Positions 39,491-49,081 of a DNA stretch of 64,000 bases are shown here, in pieces; the first letter of the stretch is position 1, and every line of letters begins with the position of its first letter. The position numbers and the translations under genes are program-made. This DNA is from Riemerella anatipestifer (GTDB taxonomy: Bacteria > Bacteroidota > Bacteroidia > Flavobacteriales > Weeksellaceae): NCBI RefSeq assembly GCF_009670965.2, contig NZ_CP073239.1, positions 558,001 through 622,000 of the forward strand. Reading direction: 5' to 3'. The notes under the pieces are model-generated. The model searched no databases. It saw only the letters and a program-made list of their open reading frames with translations, and was not told the origin of the DNA.

Positions 39491-39516
39491 CTAAGATAGC
39501 TTGATAACAATTATGG

Positions 39517-39524
39517 CAAAGATA
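39517..39524 (-). promoter_or_regulatory. possible -7 element of the acetyltransferase gene
   Basis: TATCTTTG on the minus strand, 27 nt ahead of the gene start; no properly spaced TTG. Confidence 0.4.
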
Positions 39525-39534
39525 GAGAAATATC

Positions 39535-39700
39535 TCTATAATATGCAGACCGTGCGTGAGGGCGAAGGGCATTGTGGGAGCTCATCTTATAAAAAATGAA
39601 AGGAATTAGCCTTTGGATTTTATAAGATAGCGACTGCCCGAAGACCGACCCAAGCCTAAGCCACTGCAAGGACTAGGGGCACGCCCTATAAAAAATGGCT
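39535..39700. other. GC-richer intergenic segment with a hairpin
   Basis: About 165 nt with higher GC than the surroundings (CCGTGCGTGAGGGCGAAGGG, CCCGAAGACCGACCC). It has a stem ATCTTATAAAA/TTTTATAAGAT (about 39582-39628) with an inner AAAGG/CCTTT. Looks like a dispersed intergenic element; no gene is visible. Copies elsewhere cannot be tested here. Confidence 0.35.
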
Positions 39701-40849
39701 CTAACTATCTAGTATTTGCATTATCTTCTCCACAGAATTGGTAAGACTGAATGGCATTTGATAATCTTTTAGCTTTTCTTGATAGGTTTGAAAATGCTGT
39801 GGATTGGTAAGTGCTTTTTTCATCCCATGGTAAATGCCTTCTTCCGAATTATCTACCACAAGCCCCAAATCACCGTCTAAAAGCATCTCCCTAACCCCAG
39901 AAACCTCTGTTGCAATAATGTTCTTTCTCAAAGTAATCGCTTCAAACAATACGGTAGGATAGCCCTCGTACCGCGAACTTAGAACATAGAAATCGGCATT
40001 TTTGAAATACGGATATGGGTTATCTATAAAGCCTAACATATCTACTGTATCATCTACCCCAAGTTCTGTTTTGAGTTTTTGGATATTATCAAAATCATAG
40101 CCATCTCCTAAAATTTGTACACGATGTAGCAAACCTTCGTCCAAAAGCCTTTTGTGGACTTTTAGAAGTCTATCAAACCCCTTTTGTGGAAACACGGTAC
40201 CCACGGACACAAAAGTTGGAAACATTGGTTTGGATAACTCTTCTACCGTGCTTTTATTGAGAATTTCTTGTGTGTCTAGTGGATTGTAAATCCTAATGAT
40301 TTTATTTTTTTCTGTCTCGTTTTGAGCTAAACCGTCAAAGTCTTTCTGTATATATTCAGATATGACCATAATCTTATCGTATCCAAAAAACTTTCTAATT
40401 TCAGCATCTGTATAATTGTGAAATCCGGTTTTTCTTAAATCATTATGTATCCAAATGATTTTCTTAGATTGTTTCAATGGTGAATTTAACACCTCATCTC
40501 TAAAACCATGTATGGCGGCTAATTCTACATCATACTTTTTGCCTTTGAGAATGAAATGATAAAGCAATTTTGGAAACTTTTTTAATATTCCTTGATAAAT
40601 AACTCTAAACGCTTTTTGAGGAATATCCTGCAAACGATTAGTGGTTATCATTTCCCCTTTGTTTAGATACAAAACATTAACCCAGCTAGGAACTTCTGGC
40701 AAATATTTACCTGAGTATAAATTGAGTAACAAATCCACCTCATACTTATCTGGCGGAAGGTTTTTAAGAAAAGTTACCAGTACCTTCTCCGCTCCACCAT
40801 GTCTCAATGAACCTATACGAATGAGAAGTTTCTTTTTTTTATCACTCAT
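39701..40849 (-). CDS. glycosyltransferase family 4 protein
   Basis: 382 aa. GT-B fold: N-terminal LLIRIGSLRHGGAEKVLVTF acceptor motif, nucleotide-sugar motif SSRYEGYPTVLFEAITLRKN (the EX7E pair of GT4). No membrane helix; acts at the cytoplasmic face on a lipid-linked glycan. Sequence style is close to the 45321 gene, suggesting paralogues adding related sugars. It ends the contiguous polysaccharide operon, 2 nt after the SGNH-like gene. Confidence 0.88.
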   Translation of the reverse strand: MSDKKKKLLIRIGSLRHGGAEKVLVTFLKNLPPDKYEVDLLLNLYSGKYLPEVPSWVNVLYLNKGEMITTNRLQDIPQKAFRVIYQGILKKFPKLLYHFILKGKKYDVELAAIHGFRDEVLNSPLKQSKKIIWIHNDLRKTGFHNYTDAEIRKFFGYDKIMVISEYIQKDFDGLAQNETEKNKIIRIYNPLDTQEILNKSTVEELSKPMFPTFVSVGTVFPQKGFDRLLKVHKRLLDEGLLHRVQILGDGYDFDNIQKLKTELGVDDTVDMLGFIDNPYPYFKNADFYVLSSRYEGYPTVLFEAITLRKNIIATEVSGVREMLLDGDLGLVVDNSEEGIYHGMKKALTNPQHFQTYQEKLKDYQMPFSLTNSVEKIMQILDS

Positions 40850-40851
40850 AC

Positions 40852-41784
40852 TTATTGCTTTAAGGTTTTTAAATAAGTAATAAAACTTTCGTTAAACTTA
40901 ACGACTGCCTTTTGATTAAGATGATTACTATCGTAAAAGTCTATGGTATCGTTTAAAGGTAATTCGCCATAAAAATTCTTATAAGTCCCAATAGTTGACA
41001 GAAGACTATCCACCGATTTGTTATTCGTTTTAGACTCATAAAGTTTCTTAGTAATAGGAGCTTGAACTAAAATATAGGGTATATTTCTTTTCTTGATATA
41101 ATCTAAGTTTTCCTTCAGAGCCTCAATTTGTTTAGGGTTAAGTTCCCACTTGCCTCTTGCTTCTTCTAGCATTGGATTTTTTCTAAACTTTGTTTCCACA
41201 AAACCACCTCCCTGCACATAAACATCATCATTCTGTATACTTGGTTCAGAAAATGTTTTATTTAAACCTAACACTTGTCTATATAAACCATAAATGGCCG
41301 TATTAAAAACCGCTAAGTGTCTAGTACGCTGTACCATTTCAATAGCATTAGCATCTATTTTATTGTTACTTAACATATCTAAAGAAGATTCTACACCGTC
41401 AGCCGAAAGCGTTCCTGCATACACTTCGTAAACTATCATTTTAGGTTTTATCCTATCTAAATATTGCTTGAGTAACACCTGCGTATTGATAGGAGATTGC
41501 GAACTAGAACCTAAATTAAATGAAGAAATACCATTTTTACTAAACACTCTAGTATCAAAACCTCGATAAGCGTGTGATGACCCTAAAAATAAAATATCTG
41601 GACTTTTTTCTAGATTGCCAACATCTCTGGTTCTGGAAAACAAATGACCATAGCAACCCACACAGTTTCTCACATTTTTAGCCATAAACGGTGGCATTAT
41701 CTGGCTCCATATTGGCAAAACTACCACATAAAACACACTCCCAAAAATGGAGAAAAATATAATCTTTTTTATAAATGATTTCAT
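40852..41784 (-). CDS. SGNH-hydrolase-like partner of the MBOAT acyltransferase
   Basis: 310 aa. One N-terminal membrane helix (FFSIFGSVFYVVVLPIW). GSSHAYRGFDT resembles the GxSH nucleophile block and FYDSNHLNQKA the D-x-x-H block of SGNH/AlgX-AlgJ-like proteins. Located 5 nt after the MBOAT gene. MBOAT/SGNH pairs move acetyl groups onto extracellular glycans (AlgI-AlgJ/X, PatA-PatB). Periplasmic orientation is inferred from the single anchor. Confidence 0.75.
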   Translation of the reverse strand: MKSFIKKIIFFSIFGSVFYVVVLPIWSQIMPPFMAKNVRNCVGCYGHLFSRTRDVGNLEKSPDILFLGSSHAYRGFDTRVFSKNGISSFNLGSSSQSPINTQVLLKQYLDRIKPKMIVYEVYAGTLSADGVESSLDMLSNNKIDANAIEMVQRTRHLAVFNTAIYGLYRQVLGLNKTFSEPSIQNDDVYVQGGGFVETKFRKNPMLEEARGKWELNPKQIEALKENLDYIKKRNIPYILVQAPITKKLYESKTNNKSVDSLLSTIGTYKNFYGELPLNDTIDFYDSNHLNQKAVVKFNESFITYLKTLKQ

Positions 41785-41789
41785 ATCTA

Positions 41790-43236
41790 TTAAAACTGAA
41801 AATAAATAAATGGGGTCTCATTAGTTTGCATAAACAAACCTATCAAAAGAATAACAAACGCATAAAAACTCCATCTTAACAAACGAGGCTTTTTGAGCCA
41901 AAAACTTTCTAATGCAAACTCTCCTCTTCGTCCTTGCCATTCCATTATCAATAAAAAGCCAACTAGAATCAGAGTAGCTAATGCAGCCTTATTAAGACTA
42001 GGAAAACTGAATAATGATGGTTTAAATATATTAGTAATATAAGAAATGGCATGAGCCATATTTTCTGCTCTGAAAAAAATCCACGCAAAAACCATCAATC
42101 CAAATGTAGTAAGCATATTAAAAACATCTCTTAAAGAAGGTAATAGTCTATCGTGAGCCACCACTTCTATATTATTTCTATTCGTTTTCAATATAATGGA
42201 CGGCATTATGAAAAGGGCATTTAGAAATCCCCAAGCAATAAATGTCCAATTTGCTCCGTGCCAAAATCCACTCACTAAGAAAATAATGAAGGTATTTCTA
42301 ATTCTCATCCAATTTCCGCCCTTGCTCCCGCCCAAAGGAATGTACAGATAATCTCTAAACCACGTAGAAAGAGAAATGTGCCAACGTCTCCAAAATTCTG
42401 CTACATCACGAGAAAAGTAAGGATAAGCGAAGTTCTTCATCAAATCAAACCCAAATAAACGAGAAGTACCTATGGCAATATCCGAATAGCCAGAAAAATC
42501 TCCATAGATTTGAAAAGTGAAAAATATAGCTCCAAGCACTAGCGTACTTCCCGAAGAGGTATCCGAATTTGCAAAAATCTGATTAGCATAAACCGCACAG
42601 TTATCCGCTATTACCATTTTCTTAAATAGTCCCCAAAGAATCTGACGCATACCGTCCACCGCCTTAGTATAATCAAATTCCCTCTTTTTATAAAATTGAG
42701 GTAACAAATGCGTGGCTCTCTCAATAGGTCCTGCTACTAACTGCGGGAAAAAGCTCACAAAGGCACTAAATGCAATAAAATCTTTGGTTGGCTCTAATTT
42801 TTTCTTATACACATCTATGGTATAGCTTAATGTTTGGAAAGTATAAAAACTAATCCCCACAGGAAGCAAAATATTAAGCGTATGAATAGATGGCTTCTGC
42901 CCCAAGAAGGTAAATGCCGCTATAAAATTATCTATAAAAAAGTTGCAATACTTGAAGAATCCTAAAAACCCTAAATTAACTACCACGCTAACAACAAGAT
43001 ACATCTTTCTTTTTTTTAGGCTTCTCATCTAAAGCTAGTAACCTTCCTAAAGAATAGTCTAACACTGTACTAAATAGGATAAGAAAAAGGAAACGCCAAT
43101 CCCACCAACCATAAAAAATATAACTTACAACTACTATAAAGAAGTTTTGTAATTTTATATTTTTTTGAAAAACAAACCAATAAAGTATAAAAACTATAGG
43201 TAAAAATATCGCAAATTCTATTGAGTTAAAAAGCAT
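41790..43236 (-). pseudogene. MBOAT-family O-acyltransferase split by a -1/+1 frameshift at A8
   Basis: Two frames together form one AlgI-like protein. 43236-42988 encodes the N-terminal part (MLFNSIEFAIFLPIVFILYW ... DEKPKKKKD) and runs into a stop after VSCC. 43028-41790 encodes 412 residues with the rest, including the catalytic His in VSGFWHGANWTF. The frames meet in a run of eight A (43017-43010). With seven A the reading becomes EKPKKRKMYLVVS and is continuous, giving a protein of about 480 aa. So the gene is either a frameshift mutant, a phase-off allele, or rescued by slippage. Confidence 0.85.
43010..43017 (-). repeat. poly(A)8 slippage tract in the MBOAT gene
   Basis: Eight A on the coding (minus) strand at the junction of the two reading frames. 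Confidence 0.85.
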
Positions 43237-43242
43237 AGTCTA

Positions 43243-44385
43243 CTATATTATCTTTTTCCATTGTTCTAAAATTTTATCTTTTTTCCATTTTTGTGCCTCC
43301 ATGTAGGAGGAGTGTGATAAACGCTCTAAATCCGCTGGATTATCGAACAGATATTGTAGCTTTTCTCTGAATAAATCTTTATTTCTAAGCGGAATTAAAA
43401 ATCCATTATTCTCATTGATAATATCTGACGGTCCATAATTACAATCGTAAGCTATTAAAACATTTGAACAAAACATAGCCTCTACCAATACCAACCCAAA
43501 GGCTTCTACAGTAGAAGTAAGAGCGAAAATTTTAGATTCTTGTAAAATATGGATAATTTCATCAGTAGATTTTTTGCCTAAAAAAACAACCTTATCCTTC
43601 AACCCTAAATTTTCCACTTGTGCTTCTAGCGGATACCTCAATACCCCATCACCAATAATTTGTAAAACCCAATCTTTTTTATCTTTTATTTCGGAGAATA
43701 TATCAAGAAGTTCAGTTACATTTTTTTCAATTTCTAATCTACCAACAAACGCAATATGATTTTTTTTATCTAAATGGTTTTTATACTTTAATTTTTCAAA
43801 ATCATCACCCATTAAATTAGGAATAAAATCCGTATTATTAAATTGCCTATAATGAGTAATAGAAGGAGTATTAATACATACAATCGATTTTAGATTTTTA
43901 TAGTATTGTCTTAATTTTTTAGCATATACAAACCCTCCTACACCATAATATATATGCTCCCAAGCAATAGTTTTTTTTGCTATTTCTCTACCCATTACCC
44001 CAATAAAAGAAGACAATTTATACCAACAAGAGATAATAGTATCGTAATTCTGATGATTTTTTTCCAACCAATTTTTCAACATTAAATAAACCCCTATATG
44101 ATGAATATAAGCATTAATATTCTGTATTTTAGGAACAAACCTAAGCCACTTTACATTAAATTCACATATTTTCCAAGCCCAATGTGAAAAAGTATCTATA
44201 TGATGTATTTTGACATTTTCATTTAATGGATAAAAATTAGGTCTGGGCGACATTAACAATAGAATTTCTACATTATACCCTTCCTCCACAAGCTCATTGG
44301 CTAATGTTGTCATTACCTTAGCCACGCCACCCGGTTTAAATAGCTTATAATACACCAATAGTACCTTTTTACCTTTCCCGTCCAT
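43243..44385 (-). CDS. glycosyltransferase family 4 protein
   Basis: 380 aa. KVLLVYYKLFKPGGVAKVMT (acceptor-side start), HIAFVGRLEIEKNVTELLDI (GRLxxEK) and LTSTVEAFGLVLVEAMFCSN (EX7E) are canonical GT4 motifs. Cytosolic; transfers a sugar in surface-glycan assembly. It lies 6 nt before the MBOAT gene and 2 nt after the GT2 gene. Confidence 0.9.
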   Translation of the reverse strand: MDGKGKKVLLVYYKLFKPGGVAKVMTTLANELVEEGYNVEILLLMSPRPNFYPLNENVKIHHIDTFSHWAWKICEFNVKWLRFVPKIQNINAYIHHIGVYLMLKNWLEKNHQNYDTIISCWYKLSSFIGVMGREIAKKTIAWEHIYYGVGGFVYAKKLRQYYKNLKSIVCINTPSITHYRQFNNTDFIPNLMGDDFEKLKYKNHLDKKNHIAFVGRLEIEKNVTELLDIFSEIKDKKDWVLQIIGDGVLRYPLEAQVENLGLKDKVVFLGKKSTDEIIHILQESKIFALTSTVEAFGLVLVEAMFCSNVLIAYDCNYGPSDIINENNGFLIPLRNKDLFREKLQYLFDNPADLERLSHSSYMEAQKWKKDKILEQWKKII

Positions 44386-44387
44386 AA

Positions 44388-45308
44388 TTACCTCACTTTA
44401 TGATATAAAAAACTAAAGGGTAAAAGTCCCCAACTTAATACCTTTATCAAAGACGGTTGAATATCCATCAAAATATTTCTAAAAGAACTTCCATTTTTAA
44501 ATGAATAGTACTGATAGCCTACAATATTTCTTAGTAATGCTTTAGGATACGCCGATAACCTAACCCCATAGCTATTGAGAAAAGACAAATGACCTTCCTT
44601 TAAGCCATAAACATTCTTTCCCGTCCATCTAGTATTAGAGACGGAGGCAGCATCATCTTCGTCTTTATGATAAACCCTCACTACTTTATTAACAAACCTA
44701 GTTTTAATTCCCTTAGCATCATATTCGTTAAAAATCACCGATTGCGGAATGTAGCCTTTCCCTTTATAGGAGCTATAATCCTTCCCAAGGATTTGACGAT
44801 GGTAAGTTGGTGTAATAAAAATTCCAAATTTATCTCCTCTAACCTTGTACTTATAACGCATATCGAAAATACTTCCGTCAAACCCACCGTGAGGATATTC
44901 ATCGCCCACTATTTTTCCACTTTCATCTACGGAAAGTCCCATCACACCAATATAATCGTCAGGATTGTTAATAGCCTCTACCTCATTAAGGAGAATCTCC
45001 AAAGCATCATCAGGATAAGAATCATCAGAATCTACCACCATATGATAAGGTGTAGCAACCTTCTTTATACCATCTAACACCGTTAAAAACTTATGTTGGT
45101 TAGGCTGATAACAATACTCTATCTCAAATGGACTTTCCTCCTTAAATCCTTCCACCACTTCCTTAGTGTTATCGGTGGAACCATCATCCATAACCAGCCA
45201 CTTAAAGCCTAAAAAACTCTGCTTTTTTAAAGAGTTAAACACCCGTGGCAAAGTGTGAGCTCGGTTATAGGTTGGGGTAACTATCGTAATTTTTATATCG
45301 TTGTTCAT
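44388..45308 (-). CDS. glycosyltransferase family 2 protein
   Basis: 306 aa. GT-A fold: ITIVTPTYNRAHTLPRVFNS, second aspartate in WLVMDDGSTDNTKEV, and DxD-like motif MVVDSDDSYPDD. Inverting transferase using a nucleotide sugar. Residues 270-300 form a weak hydrophobic C-terminal segment that may touch the membrane. Confidence 0.92.
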   Translation of the reverse strand: MNNDIKITIVTPTYNRAHTLPRVFNSLKKQSFLGFKWLVMDDGSTDNTKEVVEGFKEESPFEIEYCYQPNQHKFLTVLDGIKKVATPYHMVVDSDDSYPDDALEILLNEVEAINNPDDYIGVMGLSVDESGKIVGDEYPHGGFDGSIFDMRYKYKVRGDKFGIFITPTYHRQILGKDYSSYKGKGYIPQSVIFNEYDAKGIKTRFVNKVVRVYHKDEDDAASVSNTRWTGKNVYGLKEGHLSFLNSYGVRLSAYPKALLRNIVGYQYYSFKNGSSFRNILMDIQPSLIKVLSWGLLPFSFLYHKVR

Positions 45309-45320
45309 TTTTAATTACAT

Positions 45321-46487
45321 TTACTTGGTAGCTACCAATCTCTCAAACACTTCCGTAACTTGAGCATATATCTTTCTCTCATCAAACTTTTCATCAGCTC
45401 CTAAAGTTCCTTTCTTAATTCTCTCCACCAATTCTGGATTGGTAAGGAATGATTTCATTGCTTCAAAGAGTTCATTTTCATCGTAATTAACTAAAATACC
45501 GTCTTCCCCATCGTCTATCATCTCTGGTATACCGCCTACATTGGTGGAAATAATTGGTTTCCCCAAAGCCATAACTTCGCCTATCGTCAGTGGATAACTC
45601 TCTGATTGAGAAGGTAACACAAAATAATCCGACGCTTTAACATAAGGCCAAGGATTTTTTTGAGTATCCAAAAGTAAAAAAGTTTTTTCTACGGATAATG
45701 CTTTCACTTGATTTTTCAGATTTTCCATTTCATTCCCTCCACCTATAACGGCAATGGAATGTAGTAGACCTTCGTCTATCAATCGTTTATGGACTTTTAT
45801 TAAAGTATGATAACCTTTTCTACTATGCAATCTTCCAATTGAGGTAAAGCACGGACGGACATCAAAATCTACTTTAAAAGCTTCTGCTTTCTCTCTCGCT
45901 TCATTGATTTTAATAACATTGTAAATAACTGAACTCTTTGGGTAAGTTACACCATACAAATCTTCTATCACTTGTCTGGTTTGTGCAGCCCCAAAAATCA
46001 TCCAGTCAAACCTCTTCATCAAATCAATGCGTTTTTTTACCCTTGCCTCATCTTTATCATAGCTAACATCGGTATGAAACCACCCTACTTTCTTGGATTT
46101 TTTGTTAGGTGAATTGAGCACCATCTCAAATTCCGCATAGCCTGGTGATACCTCTATATCATATTCTTCCTTTACTTTAGATGCATACAACAAACTCGGA
46201 AATTTATCGTAGAATTCTAACTTCAGTCGCCTTAGTCCCAGTTGTATTTTTTGAACAAAAGCATTTCGAGACATCTGCTCTCTCCCTTTTTCCACAACGA
46301 TAAGCCTAATATCTTTAGGTATTTCGGAGACCAATTCACCTTGATACAAATTAAGCATTAAAGCCAAATCAAACTTATCCTTAGGAAGGTTCCTCAACAA
46401 GTCTAAAACCACTCGTGGCACACCTCCCATTTCTAAAGATCTAAGTCTAAATAATACTTTTATTTTTTGTGATTTATTATTAATCAT
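45321..46487 (-). CDS. glycosyltransferase family 4 protein
   Basis: 388 aa. KVLFRLRSLEMGGVPRVVLD start, SIGRLHSRKGYHTLIKVHKR (GRLxxxKG) and LPSQSESYPLTIGEVMALGK (EX7E). Closely patterned on the 39701 gene. It touches the acyltransferase gene with no gap and precedes the GT2 gene by 12 nt. Confidence 0.9.
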   Translation of the reverse strand: MINNKSQKIKVLFRLRSLEMGGVPRVVLDLLRNLPKDKFDLALMLNLYQGELVSEIPKDIRLIVVEKGREQMSRNAFVQKIQLGLRRLKLEFYDKFPSLLYASKVKEEYDIEVSPGYAEFEMVLNSPNKKSKKVGWFHTDVSYDKDEARVKKRIDLMKRFDWMIFGAAQTRQVIEDLYGVTYPKSSVIYNVIKINEAREKAEAFKVDFDVRPCFTSIGRLHSRKGYHTLIKVHKRLIDEGLLHSIAVIGGGNEMENLKNQVKALSVEKTFLLLDTQKNPWPYVKASDYFVLPSQSESYPLTIGEVMALGKPIISTNVGGIPEMIDDGEDGILVNYDENELFEAMKSFLTNPELVERIKKGTLGADEKFDERKIYAQVTEVFERLVATK

Positions 46488-47564
46488 CTAATTATTATTT
46501 TTACTGTAGTACTTTCTAATCCATAGATTGGCAGGTTCTTCAATATACTTAAACAGTACAATTGATATAATATTTAAGACAACAAAAATAAATAACTTAT
46601 TGCTCCAAATATTATCATTAATAAATATTGGGATAAAGCCTTTATGTATTAGGTAAAATATATATGAGCTTTTTCCCAGTAACACCATAAAAGGAGTAGA
46701 TAAAATTTTACTAATAAAAGTTCTTTCATGGATAAGCCCCCACAACAGAGGCGCTATTCCTAATAAAGATAAGGCTCCCATAGAGACGAACACAGCGGGA
46801 TCATACTTTAAGTCGAAAACCGCACGGAAAAACTGCATTCCTATAAGATATACGAGTATAAAACCTATCCCTACATAGGTAACCTTATTTTTTAATATTT
46901 GTATACTCTTAGATTGGTTGTTAATAAATAAAGCTAGACCTATCCCTACAAAAAACTCTATAATATAAGTAGCTATATTCTTTTGCAAAAAGCCTCCTAG
47001 ATTGGAAAAGTTAGAAAAAACTTCCTTCATTCCAAAACCAAAAATGAAAATAAGAATTGGCAATAAATAGAGCCAAATTTTCCTCTTCCTAATTAAAATA
47101 AAATAAAGCGGTGCTGTTATATAGAACATTTCTTCTAAAGTAAGCGTCCACCCTTGTGCCACTCCTCCCAAGAAATACTCTTTAAAAAGTGCCTTCGTCA
47201 TTGTAAAACTCAATAGAGCCTCTATTGTTTTTTCTTGAGTCCAAATACCAGAAGTAAGATAACCACTTATAAAAACCGCTACTGTAATCAAAAAATACAT
47301 GGGATATATCCTTGCAAACCTATTTACCATATACTTCTTGAAATCTATAGGGTTTTCATTAAAATACCTATAAGTTATTAGAAATCCGCTCAATACAAAG
47401 AACATATCTACTCCTATATGAAATTCCCATATAATCTTTGCTATCCACTCTGGGTAAGAGTGTGATTCATTTTTAAATGGAAAAAAATGATATATAAAAA
47501 TCATCCAAGCAGCTATTGCTCTATACCCTGTAAGAGCTGGAAAAAAAAGTTTATTATTACTCAT
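46488..47564 (-). CDS. acyltransferase 3 (OafA/YrhL-like)
   Basis: 358 aa from the ATG at 47564; the in-frame ATG at 47594 would lie within the -7 element (47592-47599). About ten membrane helices; LTGYRAIAAWMIFIYHFFPF with the catalytic-type His and FHIGVDMFFVLSGFLITYR are signature blocks. O-acetylates surface polysaccharide or lipid-linked intermediates. First gene of the polysaccharide operon. Confidence 0.9.
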   Translation of the reverse strand: MSNNKLFFPALTGYRAIAAWMIFIYHFFPFKNESHSYPEWIAKIIWEFHIGVDMFFVLSGFLITYRYFNENPIDFKKYMVNRFARIYPMYFLITVAVFISGYLTSGIWTQEKTIEALLSFTMTKALFKEYFLGGVAQGWTLTLEEMFYITAPLYFILIRKRKIWLYLLPILIFIFGFGMKEVFSNFSNLGGFLQKNIATYIIEFFVGIGLALFINNQSKSIQILKNKVTYVGIGFILVYLIGMQFFRAVFDLKYDPAVFVSMGALSLLGIAPLLWGLIHERTFISKILSTPFMVLLGKSSYIFYLIHKGFIPIFINDNIWSNKLFIFVVLNIISIVLFKYIEEPANLWIRKYYSKNNN

Positions 47565-47591
47565 AGAAACTATTCTCTCTATAATTCTCAG

Positions 47592-47599
47592 CAAAGATA
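47592..47599 (-). promoter_or_regulatory. -7 element for the polysaccharide cluster
   Basis: TATCTTTG on the minus strand, 28 nt before the acyltransferase start. The nearest TTG is 25 nt upstream, too far for the consensus. Confidence 0.4.
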
Positions 47600-47707
47600 A
47601 ACAAAGTAATTATGTTTTTTTTAACAAGTTAAACTCATACTTTGTTTATTTACAAAATAATAAATAAATTTACGCTCTAATGAATCCTAAAAAGTAATTT
47701 TACCAAA

Positions 47708-49045
47708 ATGAAAGTACTCATTAAAAACGCCCAAATCGTTAATGAAAACCAAATTTTTCAATCAGATATTCTTATAGAGAATAGTTTAATCACTAAGATA
47801 ACTCCCTCAATATTAGAAACCGAGGCCGACCAAACCATAGACGCTAAAGGATTATACCTTCTGCCTGGGGTAATAGACGACCAAGTTCACTTTAGAGAGC
47901 CTGGGCTTACCCACAAAGGAACTATTGAAACCGAAAGCCGTGCTGCCGTTGCTGGAGGTGTTACGAGTTTTATAGAACAACCCAACACTGTTCCTAATGC
48001 GGTTACCCAAGAGCTTTTAGAAAATAAATATCAGATAGCTTCACAAACTTCCCACGCTAACTACTCTTTCTCTATGGGTGGAACCAATGACAATTTAGAC
48101 GAAGTCCTAAAAACCAACCCTAGAAATGTAGCTGCAATAAAACTTTTCTTAGGTTCTTCTACAGAAAATATGCTGGTGGATAATCCAGAAATTTTAGAAG
48201 AAATTTTCTCCAAAGTTAAAATGCCTATTTGTGTGCATTGCGAAGACGAAACTACCATTCGTAAAAATACAGAAGACTATAAAAGCAAATTTGGCGATGA
48301 TATTCCTGTAAAATACCACCATCTCATCAGGAGCGAAGAGGCTTGTTTTATTTCATCAGCTAAAGCCGTAGAACTCGCTCAAAAAACAGGTGCAAGACTA
48401 CATATTTACCACTTATCAACCGCTAAAGAGACCATATTATTAGATAATATGACTCCTCTAAAAGACAAAAAAATAACTTCAGAAGTTTGTGTGCATCATC
48501 TTCATTTTACTAATGAAGACTATGAAACTAAAGGTAGCCTTATCAAATGGAATCCTGCCGTTAAAACTCAACAAGATAAAGATGGCTTATGGGAAGCACT
48601 ACTTGATGGTAGAATAGATGTGATAGCAACAGACCACGCCCCACACACCTTAGACGAAAAACAAAAACCTTACACACAATGTCCTTCGGGAGCACCTCTT
48701 GTACAGCACTCTTTGCAAACGATGTTAGAGTACCATAAAAAAGGAAAGGTAAGTCTAGAAACGATTGTGGAGAAGATGTGCCACAATCCAGCCATCATTT
48801 TCCAAATAGAAAAGAGAGGCTTTATAAGAGAGGGCTATAAGGCAGATTTGGTATTGGTAGATTTAAACACTGAACAAACAGTTTCCAAAGAAAATATACT
48901 TTACCATTGTGGCTGGAGTCCATTAGAAGGCGAAACCTTTCATTCCAAAATCACACATACTTTTGTTAATGGGCATTTGGCTTATCACAATGGAGAAGTT
49001 TCCTCTACTAAACACGGAGAAAGACTTTTATTTGATAGAAACTAA
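47708..49045 (+). CDS. dihydroorotase family protein
   Basis: 445 aa amidohydrolase. IDAKGLYLLPGVIDDQVHFREPG, carboxy-lysine region AAIKLFLGSST, His blocks CVHCED and LHIYHLSTA, and Asp in IDVIATDHAPHT. Dihydroorotases normally have D-x-H-x-H; here the first His is Gln (DDQVH), a variant I recall as common in Bacteroidetes. Closes/opens the dihydropyrimidine ring in pyrimidine synthesis; allantoinase-like use is the alternative. The M16 gene follows 36 nt later. Confidence 0.85.
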   Translation: MKVLIKNAQIVNENQIFQSDILIENSLITKITPSILETEADQTIDAKGLYLLPGVIDDQVHFREPGLTHKGTIETESRAAVAGGVTSFIEQPNTVPNAVTQELLENKYQIASQTSHANYSFSMGGTNDNLDEVLKTNPRNVAAIKLFLGSSTENMLVDNPEILEEIFSKVKMPICVHCEDETTIRKNTEDYKSKFGDDIPVKYHHLIRSEEACFISSAKAVELAQKTGARLHIYHLSTAKETILLDNMTPLKDKKITSEVCVHHLHFTNEDYETKGSLIKWNPAVKTQQDKDGLWEALLDGRIDVIATDHAPHTLDEKQKPYTQCPSGAPLVQHSLQTMLEYHKKGKVSLETIVEKMCHNPAIIFQIEKRGFIREGYKADLVLVDLNTEQTVSKENILYHCGWSPLEGETFHSKITHTFVNGHLAYHNGEVSSTKHGERLLFDRN

Positions 49046-49081
49046 ACTTTAATAAAAAACAATAAAACTAAATTATTCATT

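Noticed and set aside
38948-39499. 183-aa frame on the plus strand
   Set aside because: Exact antisense of the hexapeptide acetyltransferase, whose motifs are clear on the minus strand.
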